DNA of 64,000 nt from Bathymodiolus brooksi. Its lineage: Eukaryota; Mollusca; Bivalvia; Mytilida; Modiolidae. This document shows, in pieces, positions 10,101 to 20,612 of the stretch. The translations under genes were made by a program, and so were the position numbers. Position 1 is the first letter of the stretch. Each line of letters starts with the position of its first letter. The stretch spans positions 19,329,804 through 19,393,803 of the forward strand of contig OY804579.1 in NCBI GenBank assembly GCA_963680875.1, written 5' to 3'. The notes under the pieces are model-generated. The model did no database searches. It was not told where the DNA came from and was given only the letters and a program-made list of their open reading frames with translations.

Positions 10101-12270
10101 CCATTCGAATATTAGCTCATTAGAGCATTAGGGGTTCCACTACATATCTTTAATTTAAGTGTTCACTGTCCTAATGCCATTCTAATATTAGTTCATTAGA
10201 GCATTAGGGGTTCCACTACATATCTTTAATTTAAGCGTTCACTGTCCTAATGCCATTCTAATATTAGCTCATTAGAGTATTAGGGGTTCCACTACATATC
10301 TTTAATTTAAGTGTTCACTGTCCTAATGCCATTCTAATATTAATTCATTAGAGCATTAGGGGTTCCACTACATATCTTTAATTTAAGTGTTCACTGTCCT
10401 ACTGCCATTCTAATATTAGCTCACTAGAGCATTAGGGGTTCCACTACATATCTTTAATTTAAGTGTTCATTGTCCTAATGCCATTCTAATATTAGCTCAT
10501 TAGAGCATTAGGGGTTCCACTACATATCTTTAATTTAAGTGTTTACTGTCCAACTGCCATTCGAATATTAGCTCATTAGAGCATTAGGGGTTCCACTACA
10601 TATCTTTAACCTAAGTGTTCACTGTCCTAATGCCATTCTAATATTAGTTCATTAGAGCATTAGGGGTTCCACTACATATCTTTAATTTAAGTGTTCACTG
10701 TCCTAATGCCATTCTAATATTAGTTCTTTAGAGCATTAGGGGTTCCACTACATATCTTTAATTTAGGTGTTCACTGTCCTAATGCCATTCTAATATTAGC
10801 TCATTAGAGCATTAGAAGGTTCCACTACATATCTTTAATTTAAGTGTTCACTGTCCTACTGCCATTCGAATATTAGCTCACTAGAGCATTAGGGGTTCCA
10901 CTACATATCTTTAATTTAAGTGTTCACTGTCCTACTGCCATTCGAATATTAGCTCATTAGAGCATTAGGGGTTCCACTACATATCTTTAATTTAAGTGTT
11001 CACTGTCCTACTGCCATTCGAATATTGGCTCATTAGAGCATTAGGGGTTCCACTACATATCTTTAATTTAAGTGTTTACTGTCCTACTGCCATTCGAATA
11101 TTAGCTCATTAGAGCATTAGGGGTTCCACTACATATCTTTAATCTAAGTGTTCACTGTCCTATTGCCATTCTAATATTAGCTCATTAGAGCATTGTCACT
11201 GTCCTAATGCCATTCGAATATTAGCTCACTAGAGCATTAGGGGTTCCACTACATATCTTTAATTTAAGTGTTCACTGTCCTACTGCCATTCGAATATTAG
11301 CTCATTAGAGCATTAGGGGTTCCACTACATATCTTTAATTTAAGTGTTCACTGTCCTACTGCCATTCGAATATTAGCTCATTAGAGCATTAGGGGTTCCA
11401 CTACATATCTTTAATTTAAGTGTTTACTGTCCTACTGCCATTCGAATATTAGCTCATTAGAGCATTAGGGGTTGCACTACATATCTTTAATCTAAGTGTT
11501 CACTGTCCTATTGCCATTCTAATATTAGCTCATTAGAGCATTAGGGGTTCCACTACATATCTTTAATTTAAGTGTTCACTGTCCTACTGCTATTCGAATA
11601 TTAGCTCATTAGAGCATTAGGGGTTCCACTACATATCTTTAATTTAAGTGTTCACTGTCCTAATGCCATTCTAATATTAGTTCATTAGGGTATTAGGGGT
11701 TCCACTACATATCTTTAATTTAAGTGTTCACTGTCCTAATGCCATTCTAATATTAGCTCATTAGAACAGTAAGGGTTCACTATATATCTTTAATTTAAGT
11801 GTTCACTGTCCTACTGCCATTCTAATATTAATTCATTAGAGCATTAAGGGTTCCACTACATATCTATAATTTAAGTGTTCACTGTCCTACTGCCATTCTA
11901 ATATTAGCTCACTAGAGCATTATGGGTTCCACTACATATCTTTAATTTAAGTATTCATTGTCCTACTGCCATTCGAATATTAGCTCATTAGAGCATTAGG
12001 GGTTCCACTACATATTTTTAATTTAAGCGTTCATTGTCCTACTGGCATTCTAATATTAGCTCATTAGAGCATTAGGGGTTCCACTACATATCTTTAATTT
12101 AAGTGTTTACTGTCCAACTGCCATTCGAATATTAGCTCATTAGAGCATTAGGGGTTCCACTACATATCTTTAATCTAAGTGTTCACTGTCCTAATGCCAT
12201 TCTAATATTAGTTCATTAGAGCATTAGGGGTTCCACTACATATCTTTAATTTAAGTGTTCACTGTCCTAA
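7020..12270. repeat. 2,628-bp higher-order repeat inside the 76-bp satellite (two copies)
   Basis: Four independent rare variants recur at the same distance of 2,628 bp: CTAGAG(A/C)AATAGGGG at 7113 and 9741; GCATTAGAAGGTTCC at 8181 and 10809; the deletion junction AGCATTGTCACTG at 8561 and 11189; and CATTAGAACAGTAAGGGTTC at 9131 and 11759. The match is lost before about 7020 and after about 12270. Because 2,628 is not a multiple of 76, the duplicated block carries partly deleted monomers. Confidence 0.9.
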
Positions 12271-13490
12271 TGCCATTCTAATATTAGTTCATTAGAGCAT
12301 TAGGGGTTCCACTACATATCTTTAATTTAGGTGTTCACTGTCCTAATGCCATTCTAATATTAGCTCATTAGAGCATTAGGGGTTCCACTACATATCTTTA
12401 ATTTAAGTGTTCACTGTCCTACTGCCATTCGAATATTAGCTCACTAGAGCATTAGGAGTTCCACTACATATCTTTAATTTAAGTGTTCACTGTCCTACTG
12501 CCATTCGAATATTAGGCCATTAGAGCATTAGGGGTTCCACTACATATCTTTAATTTAAGTGTTCACTGTCCTATTGCCATTCGAATATTAGCTCATTAGA
12601 GCATTAGGGGTTCCACTACATATCTTTAATTTAAGTGTTTACTGTCCTACTGCCATTCGAATATTAGCTCATTAGAGCATTAGGGGTTCCACTACATATC
12701 TTTAATCTAAGTGTTCACTGTCCTATTGCCATTCTAATATTAGCTCATTAGAGCATTAGGGGTTCCACTACATATCTTTAATTTAAGTGTTCACTGTCCT
12801 ACTGCCATTCGAATATTAGCTCACTAGAGCATTAGGGGTTCCACTACATATCTTTAATTTAAGTGTTCACTGTCCTAATGCCATTCTAATATTAGTTCAT
12901 TAGAGTATTAGGGGTTCCACTACATATCTTTAATTTAAGTGTTCACTGTCCTAATGCCATTCTAATATTAGCTCATTAGAGCATTAAGGGTTCCACTACA
13001 TATCTTTAATTTAAGTGTTCACTGTCCTACTTCCATTCTAATATTAATTCATTAGAGCATTAAGGGTTCCACTACATATCTTTAATTTAAGTGTTCACTG
13101 TCCTACTGCCATTCTAATATTAGCTCACTAGAGCATTAGGGGTTCCACTACATATCTTTAATTTAAGTGTTCATTGTCCTACTGGCATTCTAATATTAGC
13201 TCATTAGAGCATTAGGGGTTCCACTACATATCTTTAATTTAAGTGTTTACTGTCCTACTGCCATTCGAATATTAGCTCATTAGAGCATTAGGGGTTCCAC
13301 TACATATCTTTAATCTAAGTGTTCACTGTCCTAATGCCATTCTAATATTAGTTCATTAGAGCATTAGGGGTTCCACTACATATCTTTAATTTAAGTGTTC
13401 ACTGTCCTAATGCCATTCTAATATTAGTTCATTAGTGGTTTCATTACATATCTTTCATTTAGAGGCCATTCTCCTACTGCAATTCTAATA

Positions 13491-13943
13491 CATGTAATAG
13501 TTTCTCCGCCAATCGAATGGTCTTGTATTATATTCACAATGAAACGGTGTGACTTCCGCTTTAATGTTTTAAAATGTATTGTGTGCCATCCACGTACTGG
13601 CAAGTAATTGTATATACCACTAAATTTAATTAATCCAATGAGTAATACATGAAGTGTATCGGTTATTATCGGTAATTATTTAACCTTCGTCGGTCATACT
13701 CATTACACTGTAACGTGTGTGACATTTCAGACAGGATCAACACTGATGTAAGACAGTCATATACGTTATTTAGAGTAAATCAAGTGAAACGCTATTCTAG
13801 ACATGAACACGGAATTTCGCTTAGGTAATAATTAAAATAGACTTGATTAGACATTAATTTTGTTAAATTACAATTCAAATCTGTTAATGACTACGGGTAG
13901 GTGAACACAATCTAGTAAGTACGAATATATAAGCATAAAATAC
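13491..13943. other. AT-rich sequence, no gene seen
   Basis: Lies between the satellite and a foldback element. No open frame of note and no repeat shared with other parts of the window. Confidence 0.45.
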
Positions 13944-14109
13944 AGTACTATTGAAACAAAAGAAGCATCCCGTATTGGATATAACTGGTTTCTTTTTTCC
14001 GTATTAGTACTCATCAGTGCGTAACACTAAGGCCTCCACCTGAGTACGAATGCAGAAAAAAGAAACCCTTATATCCAATACGGGCAACTTCTTTTGTTTC
14101 AATAGTGCT
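13944..14109. mobile_element. Foldback (MITE-like) element with ~69-bp inverted arms
   Basis: The left arm (13944-14013) begins AGTACTATTGAAACAAAAG and contains CCCGTATTGGATATAA. The right arm (14041-14109) is its near-perfect reverse complement (TTATATCCAATACGGG, CTTCTTTTGTTTCAATAGT). The loop is about 27 bp. Apart from a few mismatches the whole element folds into one long hairpin. No coding capacity; only one copy is seen here. A target duplication is not evident. Confidence 0.85.
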
Positions 14110-14229
14110 TTATCTAACTTGTACAATAATTATGTTATAACTTATAAGATTAAAAAAAGTCGTGAGAACAGATTTGTTTGTGAACGAGTTTACTTAACAT
14201 TGGTTAAGTTCATCAGAATAGTTTGAAGG

Positions 14230-14470
14230 TACCACAGGGGTAATCAGAATCCGTAAATCGAAGAAGGACAGGCAACACAATGACCAAAAGAAAAAGGACA
14301 AAAGAACAAACAACGATCTACAAAACATACATATAAAACTAAAGATCGAGTAACACGAGCCCCACTAAAAACCTGGGGTGAACTCAAGTGCTACGGAAGG
14401 TTAATCAGTTAACCACTTAAGCACGTTCATAAAAAGAACTGCAAAAACATCGGCCTGTGTCAGCGGCCTG
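14230..14470 (-). mobile_element. Orphan 3' tail of the RT element
   Basis: On the plus strand this reads GGGGTAATCAGAATCCGTAA, then GGACAAAAGAACAAACAACG, AAAACTAAAGATCGAGTAAC, ACGAGCCCCACTAAAAACC, GGGGTGAACTCAAGTGCT. The same order in the opposite sense follows the RT fragment at 43.73-43.95 kb. No RT sequence accompanies it, so the copy is 5'-truncated. Confidence 0.75.
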
Positions 14471-14490
14471 TAACTGATATTAGAGGCACC

Positions 14491-14757
14491 ATGTCGATAT
14501 CATTGCTGGGAGGTATTATTGTACAAATAGGATTATTTACAATCAAGTACATACAGCCAAGAGCACTTGAAATAAAGGACACGGAATATCAATTTCACAC
14601 TAACGAATCGCCATTATTGACAACAGTGTCAGTAGAAAGTCGTTATTTTTTGCGAAAGAATAATAGAACAATAATGAATGAGGAATGCCTGCTGGAGTTT
14701 AATCGACGAATGGTGGGATGTGATGGAGTGAAGGAAGAAATTGCTGCTTGTGAATGA
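14491..14757 (+). CDS. Small open frame, 88 codons, no family recognised
   Basis: ATG at 14491 in a fair initiation context (GGCACCATGTC), stop at 14755-14757. The first 20 residues are hydrophobic (MSISLLGGIIVQIGLFTIKY) and could be a signal anchor; the rest is polar with an acidic end. It begins just downstream of a transposon tail and has no visible promoter or splice partners. Neither codon use nor sequence lets me call it a gene. A chance frame is at least as likely. Confidence 0.15.
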   Translation: MSISLLGGIIVQIGLFTIKYIQPRALEIKDTEYQFHTNESPLLTTVSVESRYFLRKNNRTIMNEECLLEFNRRMVGCDGVKEEIAACE

Positions 14758-14759
14758 AT

Positions 14760-15360
14760 AATAAAGTGTCACTGATCTTACGGGTGATCTTTGAACCCTG
14801 AACCATTTCCAATTTGAATTTCTTAACCGGTCGCAAAAAACTTATTGGTAAATCCATGTTCTACCAAAATTTATATTCTTTGATTTTATTTTAACATGCA
14901 GCATATCAATTCTTTGTAATAACTGTTGGTTAGCATTACAATTGCCGGACGAATTTATAATAGTTTCCTTCTCTCAGGGTGATTTAAAACACGAGGACAT
15001 GACACAGGTTTATAATTTCACACTTGGTCTCCTTCCTTTCTGCTGACAGATTAATCTACCAGTCAATAACATTAGAACGATATGGTTGGTTGTATTTACA
15101 TGAAAAGGAACATTCATTACAGTACACCACAATGGAAATGCACATCATTTTCAATCAATAATAATGTTCAATTAAGAATGTTGTTTCCTGTGGAGAACAT
15201 ATGATGTTGCCGACTGATAGCTGATATTGCAAGCATAATTTAAATAAAAATGACATGTCGTATTGAATATCTGATTATAATTATTAATAATACGTACAAT
15301 TGTAATTCTGAGTTACGTTTAACGATCATTGTTAATGGTATCAATCTGTTTTACTTTATA
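14760..15360. other. AT-rich sequence before the 87-bp array
   Basis: No gene or shared repeat is visible. An ATG at 15250 opens a frame that runs into the first array copies (see the array entry). Confidence 0.4.
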
Positions 15361-16826
15361 TTCGATATCGTTCAAGTATTCATATTTGCAGCCAAATACT
15401 CAAAACCCACATTGACTCAGGATGTCAAAGAATTGTTACAAAGTTCCTTAATTATATATCAAGTAATCATATTTACAGCCAAATACCCCAAAAAAAACTT
15501 CAAGCCAAGATGTCAAAGGGTTGGTACATAGTCCCTTAAATATTTATCAAGTAGTCACATTAATTACCAAATACCAAAAACCACATCAAGTCAAGGTGTC
15601 AAAGGATTGTTACAAAGTCCCTTAAATATCTATCAAGTAGTCACATTTATAACTAAATACCCCAAAACAACATCAAGCAATGATGTCAAAGGATTGTTAC
15701 AAAGTCCCTTAAATGTCTATCAAGTAGTCACATTTATAACTAAATACCCAAAAACAACATCAAGCAATGATGTCAAAGGATTGTTACAAAGTCCCTTAAA
15801 TATCTATCAAGTAGTCACATTTATAACTAAATACCCAAAAACAACATCAAGCAATGATGTCAAAGGATTGTTACAAAGTCCCTTAAATATCTATCAAGTA
15901 GTCACATTTATAACTAAATACCCAAAAACAACATCAAGCAATGATGTCAAAGGATTGTTACAAAGTCCCTTAAATATCTATCAAGTAGTCACATTTATAA
16001 CTAAATACCCAAAAACAACATCAAGCAATGATGTCAAAGGATTGTTACAAAGTCCCTTAAATATCTATCAAGTAGTCACATTTATAACTAAATACCCAAA
16101 AACAACATCAAGCAATGATGTCAAAGGATTGTTACAAAGTCCCTTAAATATCTATCAAGTAGTCACATTTATAACTAAATACCCAAAAACAACATCAAGC
16201 AATGATGTCAAAGGATTGTTACAAAGTCCCTTAAATATCTATCAAGTAGTCACATTTATAACTAAATACCCAAAACCAACATCAAGCAATGATGTCAAAG
16301 GATTGTTACAAAGTCCCTTAAATATCTATCAAGTAGTCACATTTATAACTAAATACCCAAAAACAACATCAAGCAATGATGTCAAAGGATTGTTACAAAG
16401 TCCCTTAAATATCTATCAAGTAGTCACATTTATAACTAAATACCCAAAAACAACATCAAGCAATGATGTCAAAGGATTGTTACAAAGTCCCTTAAATATC
16501 TATCAAGTAGTCACATTTATAACTAAATACCCCAAAACAACATCAAGCAATGATGTCAAAGGATTGTTACAAAGTCCCTTAAATATCTATCAAGTAGTCA
16601 CATTTATAACTAAATACCCAAAACCAACATCAAGCAATGATGTCAAAGGATTGTTACAAAGTCCCTTAAATATCTATCAAGTAGTCACATTTATAACTAA
16701 ATACCCAAAAACAACATCAAGCAATGATGTCAAAGGATTGTTACAAAGACCCTTAAATATCTATCAAGTAGTCACATTTATAACTAAATACCCCAAAACA
16801 AGCAATGATGTCAAAGGATTGGTACA
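15361..16826 (+). repeat. 87-bp tandem array, about 17 units, open in one frame
   Basis: GATGTCAAAGGATTGTTACA recurs every 87 bp from 15682 (next 15769), and the final unit is 6 bp short. The first three units are diverged. Because 87 is a multiple of three, one plus-strand frame stays open from about 15607 to the TAA at 16834-16836, as a 29-residue repeat containing KYPKTTSSNDVKGLLQSPLN. That stretch has no ATG. A frame starting at ATG 15250 is in the same phase but is shifted by +1 near 15490 and back near 15580, where a stop (15529-15531) falls. The diverged edge units differ mostly at amino-acid-changing sites, arguing against selection on a protein. Confidence 0.95.
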
Positions 16827-16836
16827 TTGGCAATAA

Positions 16837-17139
16837 TAAGAAGTCGCAACTACAATGAGCCCATTCTGACGATGAAAATATTACCACCAATAACACCGCC
16901 ACTTATATTTCTATTAAAAGTAAAGAAAATAGCTATAGAGATTCGTACTTCCACCACTTGTGACTTCACAGACAAAAATAAATCAGGTATTACAACAGTG
17001 AAGGATTGTGTCTAGTAGTATGTCTAGTCTGTTGGTAATGCATTACACACATAAATCGTCAATGGTAATGTCAATAGTAATGACGAGTGCTCATCAAGAA
17101 TGACACATCCTTCCTGGGTGTTGTACACATAGAGGAAGA
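16837..17139. other. Short intergenic stretch, no gene seen
   Basis: Contains a 62-codon chance frame (16827-17015) continuing out of the array. It holds no motif or repeat. Confidence 0.4.
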
Positions 17140-17290
17140 TAATTTGAAAATGAACGTATGGGAAAACCCAAGGGGCAATCAAAAATGAACAATCCAACGA
17201 AACTGGTAACATACAAGACGAAGACAAACAAAACAAAAACACAACACAATATGTGTTGGACACCCCTATACGCAAACAAGCAGAAATAAC
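17140..17290 (+). repeat. Dispersed repeat F, copy 1
   Basis: Landmarks GGGGCAATCAAAAATG, CCAACGAAACTGGTAACATA, CAAGACGAAGACAAACAAAA, AACACAACACAATATGTGTT and GGACACCCCTATACGCAAAC recur in reverse complement at 34.46-34.62 kb. Short fragments of its start (AACGTTAGAGAAAACCGAAG-type) appear at 25.34 and 45.34 kb. No coding capacity. Class unknown. Confidence 0.7.
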
Positions 17291-17613
17291 GTACATAAAA
17301 TATGAAGATTGAAATGATAAATAACACCGATTACGTTCGAAATGCATTATTATAATATTTTAATAATAGTATATTAGAACAGACTTAACATTTTTATTCG
17401 ATAGTCGGGGCTGATCATCTTATGAGAGGTATTTTCCAATTACAAATTATATTTAGGTTATGGAGAGTCAAGAAGAGTTTGAAGATATCAAAGGGGCAAT
17501 CAGAATCCGTATATCGAAGACGAACAGACAACACAATGGCCAAAAGAAAAGTACAAAAGGACAAACAAGATGAACTGTGAGCTAATGCTCACTTATGATA
17601 CCCACGCTCTTCC

Positions 17614-18947
17614 GCAAACAGGAAGTAGGAATCTGACGGGTCAAAAAACGCTTCCCACGATATGGGTTACCTATATGAAGCTTGTGACCAAATATCAGAT
17701 TTCTGCCATCAATAGTTGCTGAGAAAAATGCGACTAAAAATGGGCATATACAAAATGTATGTTCAATGTGTATAAAAATCAACAAAATCGGCAAACAGGA
17801 AGTTGGAATCTGATGGGTCCAAAAACGCTTCCCATGATATGGGGTACCTATATGAAGCTTGTGACAAAATATCAGAATTCTGCCATCAATAGTTGCTGAG
17901 AAAAATGTGACGAAAAATGTGCATATATGTTCAATGTGTATAAAAACCAACTAAGTCGGCAAACAGGAAATAGGAATCTGACGAGTCCAAAAACGCTTCA
18001 CACAATATGGGGTACCTAAATGAAGCTTGTGACCAAATATCAGAATTCTGCCATCAATAGTTGCTGAGAAAAATGCGACTAAAAATGGGCATATACAAAA
18101 TGTATGTTCAATGTGTATAAAAATCAACAAAGTCGGCAAACAGGAAGTTGAAATCTGATGGGTCCAAAAACGCTTCCTACGATATGGGGTACCTATATGA
18201 AGCTTGTGACCAAATATCAGAATTCTGCCATCAATAGTTGCTGATAAAAATGTGACGAAAAATGTGCATATATGTTCAATGTGTATAAAAACCAACTATG
18301 TCGGCAAACAGGAAGTAGGAATCTGACGGATCCAAAAACGCTTCCCACAATATGGCATATCTATATGAAGCTTGTGACCAAATATCAGATTCCTGTCATC
18401 AATAGTTGCTTAGAAAAATGCGACGAAAAATGTGCATATACAAATGTATGCTAAATGTGTATAAAAATCAACAAAATCAGCAAACAGGAAGTAGGAATTT
18501 GATGGGTCCAAAAACGCTTCCCATGATATGGGGTACCTATATGAAGATTGTGACCAAATATCAGATTTCTGCCATCAATAGTTGCTTAGGAAAATGCGAC
18601 GAAAAATGAGCATATATGTTCAATGTGTATAACAATTAACAAAGTCGGCAAACAGGAAGTAGGAATCTGATGGGTCCAAAAACGCTTCCCACGATATGGG
18701 GTACCTATATGAAGCTTGTGAGCAAATATCAGAATTCTGCCATCAATATTTCCTGAGAAAAATGTGACGAAAAATGTGCATATATGTTCAATGTGTATAA
18801 CAATTAACAAAGTCGGCAAACAGGAAGAAGGAATCTGACGGGTCCAAAAACGCTACCCACAATATGGTATACCTATATGACGCTTGTGACCAAATATCAG
18901 ATTTCTGCCATCAACAGTTACTTAAAAAAAATACGATGAAAAATATC
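17614..18947. repeat. Tandem array with alternating 177/168-bp units, eight copies
   Basis: GCAAACAGGAAGT begins units at 17614, 17791, 17959, 18136, 18304, 18480, 18648 and 18816. The spacings are 177, 168, 177, 168, 176, 168 and 168. The longer units have about 9 extra bases near the CATATACAAAATGTATGTTC segment. The array therefore began as a 345-bp dimer that was itself repeated. Open frames on the minus strand (for example 17582-17950 and 17951-18295) are by-products of the repeat. Confidence 0.93.
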
Positions 18948-18948
18948 T

Positions 18949-18983
18949 TGGACGGACGGAAGGACGTACGGACGGACGGACAG
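18949..18983. repeat. GGAC microsatellite
   Basis: GGACGGACGGAAGGACGTAC followed by further GGAC units, at the end of the tandem array and just before the 3' end of the insert. Confidence 0.85.
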
Positions 18984-19284
18984 AGGTAAAGCAGTATACC
19001 CCCCTCCCCCTTCGGGGAGCGGGGGTATAACAACGATCAACAAAACATACTTATAAAACTAAAGATCGAGTAACACGAACCCCACTAAAACCGGGGATGA
19101 ACTCAGGTGCTCCGGAAGGGTAGGCAGTTACTGCTCCACTAGTGGCACCCGTCGTGTTAATCTAGTTACAAACCCGGTGATAAGTCATGAACGAGGAAAG
19201 TAACGGGAAGTGCTTACGACAGGTGGAACATATCCGTGGTCATTTGTGACACAGATATTCCATAACGGTCAACCAAGTCATGGT

Positions 19285-19790
19285 GGCGACCGTAAAACTT
19301 TTAAAGTGCTGACTTCAATTTAACTAAGAGGAACCCTTGGTTCAGTAGCTTCCTTCTTAACAGCAACCCTCTATCAAGGAAAGCCTGATATGAACCACAA
19401 ATCCTGGAATATCGTATCAACTGAGAGATATATATTCCATATGTAGGTGCTGCTGAAATGTTGCTACATATGAATGGAAAGTTCATAATGGGAAACTTGA
19501 AATCATCTCTTTTGTCGTAAAGATTCGTTCTTAACCGCCCCTAACTGTCAATTTCGAGGTGTAGTTGAAGGTATGAAACAGACGTATCTGTATCACTGGT
19601 ATTTCAAGCTCAATGGGAAAGATGCGATCAACGAAATCACCAAGCTTAGAATTATTTAGTGAAAGGACATCATCTATATAGCGGAACGTGAAATTAAAGG
19701 ATGAGGCTAGTTTCTTTTCAATATATGGAACATGCATCAACGCTTTAATAGTTTCATTACTGATCTCTTGAATGTTTAATGAATCCACGA
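19285..19790 (-). pseudogene. Reverse-transcriptase fragment (RT element copy 1), degraded
   Basis: The minus-strand frame at 19788-19531 contains FRYIDDVLSLNNSKLGDF followed by IFPIELEI. YIDD (about 19669-19680) is the YxDD catalytic motif of a reverse transcriptase. A second minus-strand frame at 19486-19301 continues in the expected order with NFPFICSNISAAPTYGIYIS, QLIRYSRICGSYQAFLDRG and LLNQGFLLVKLK, a segment I recognise as lying C-terminal to the RT palm in a family of animal retroelements. Frame breaks between the two pieces and the missing N-terminal palm show it is dead. Its 3' region (17485-19175) follows on the same strand. Whether the parent is Penelope-like, DIRS-like or another class cannot be settled here. 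Confidence 0.85.
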
Positions 19791-19865
19791 CGGAACCATG
19801 GATAATAGATAGAAATAGAAGTAAGATCTATATTCGCCATTGTACATATCCTCCAAAAGAACGTA

Positions 19866-19990
19866 TGAAGATATCAAAGGGGTAGTCAGAGGCCGTAGAG
19901 GGAGGAAAGATAGACAATACAGTGGTCTGTTTTGTATCTGCCCATTCCCTACCCATTTATATTGACAATCCAATACAAACATTCCAATAC
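19866..19990 (-). mobile_element. Small fragment of an RT-element 3' tail
   Basis: Plus strand reads GAAGATATCAAAGGGGTAGT, CAGAGGCCGTAGA, GACAATACAGTGG, matching the terminal part of the tails at 14.23 and 17.49 kb. It lies directly upstream of the RT fragment in element sense, so it belongs to a separate, very truncated insertion. Confidence 0.55.
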
Positions 19991-20509
19991 AAGGTAAATG
20001 GTACATGTTTACGGGGTTTCTTTCTCTTGACAATAATTTTACCTCTACATTTTTAAAAACAACGCTCTGATTATGTTTTAGACATTTCTAATGATTGTTT
20101 GTGGATTTAATATGGCTTGTGACATTGTTTTGCATCGTATTCTTCTGTTTTCGTTTTACTCATTTGTTGACATTAAACAGAATTCAGAGGAATACGTATG
20201 ATTGCTCCCAGGATAAACTACAGGTAAAAGCAATCGTGGAAAAGCCTAATTTATATCCCCATAAATACAAATAAACCCCCACATATATGTGCACAACGAC
20301 ACAAATGAATGATATGGCATATCTGAATTTACGTTGCAGAAGATTCAATCGCTTAGATACATTTTAGCTTGACGTAGAGAGTTAAGTAGTCCTATTTCCC
20401 GATGTTGATATAGAGTATCGAATTGTCATAGTGCTAGCTCATTAATGTTTTAGTTCATGGGTAGACATGGTGCACCACTCGGACACATTATCATAAATCC
20501 CAGACAAAC
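19991..20509. other. AT-rich sequence, no gene seen
   Basis: No repeat, motif or coding frame of note. Confidence 0.4.
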
Positions 20510-20612
20510 AGTCTACTCTCTCCATCTCTCTGTTTACTTATGTGGGCTCCACTGTGAAGCACAAAACAGCGGGGATCGAACCCACATAAAAGGAAAGCAT
20601 TTCCTTGAGCCG
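20510..20612 (-). mobile_element. tRNA-like SINE head (third head type)
   Basis: On the minus strand the sequence reads GGCTCAAGGAAATGCTTTCC, then GTGGGTTCGATCCCCGCTG. The second block is a near-perfect Pol III B-box (GGTTCGATCCC) and the first is a plausible A-box. Spacing is tRNA-like, but there is no clean cloverleaf or acceptor stem and the downstream part fades into unique sequence. I take it as the decayed head of a SINE, not a working tRNA gene. Confidence 0.5.

Larger units (their letters stand above)
5609..13490. repeat. 76-bp satellite array, about 103 monomers
   Basis: The landmark GGGGTTCCACTACATATC recurs every 76 bp, for example 5755, 5831 and 5907. The monomer also contains TTTAATTTAAGTGTTCACTG, TCCTACTGCCATTC and a perfect 10-bp palindrome, CTAATATTAG. 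Monomers differ at a few positions (CTACTGCC/CTAATGCC, TTCTAAT/TTCGAAT, GCTCATT/GTTCATT/GCTCACT), which act as barcodes. The outermost monomers on both sides are the most diverged and both have TGCAATTCTAAT where the core has TGCCATTC. A few monomers are partly deleted, for example near 8567 and 11195. All frames contain stops, so it is non-coding. Higher-order periods are reported separately. Confidence 0.97.
17571..19026 (+). mobile_element. Non-autonomous DNA-transposon-like insert filled by a tandem array
   Basis: The insert starts GATGAACTGTGAGCTAATGC followed by GATACCCACGCTC, and ends GAGCGGGGGTATA. These ends are imperfect inverted repeats (GATACCCACGCTC versus the reverse complement TATACCCCCGCTC). 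Between them are eight tandem units of about 170 bp, then a GGAC microsatellite and a CCCCCTCCCCC stretch. I recall repeats ending GAGCGGGGGTATA as common in bivalves. It interrupts an RT-element tail, and a short AACAA is present at both junctions as a possible target duplication. No transposase is encoded. Confidence 0.7.
17485..19175 (-). mobile_element. 3' tail of RT element copy 1, split by a 1.45-kb insertion
   Basis: On the plus strand, 17485-17570 reads GGGGCAATCAGAATCCGTAT ... CAAAAGGACAAACAA and 19025-19175 continues AACAACGATCAACAAAACAT ... GGATGAACTCAGGTGCTCC. The unbroken copy at 14.32 kb reads straight across this point (GAACAAACAACGATC). The RT coding remnant lies just beyond at 19.3-19.8 kb on the same (minus) strand, so this is the 3' region of that element. 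Confidence 0.8.

Noticed and set aside
15607..16836. A 409-codon frame read as a repeat protein gene
   Set aside because: There is no ATG inside it (the nominal start is TTG). It is wholly tandem repeat with unit length divisible by three, and the diverged units change mostly amino-acid-altering sites. It is kept only as a repeat with a finding attached.
17024..17347. 107- and 77-codon minus-strand frames, hydrophobic, possibly membrane proteins
   Set aside because: They lie across dispersed repeat F, overlap each other in different frames, and owe their Phe/Val/Cys content to antisense reading of an A/C-rich repeat.
17582..18819. Minus-strand frames of 122, 114 and 77 codons (FIHIEHIC.. repeats)
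   Set aside because: By-products of the 177/168-bp tandem units inside a transposon-like insert, with no frame running across the full array.
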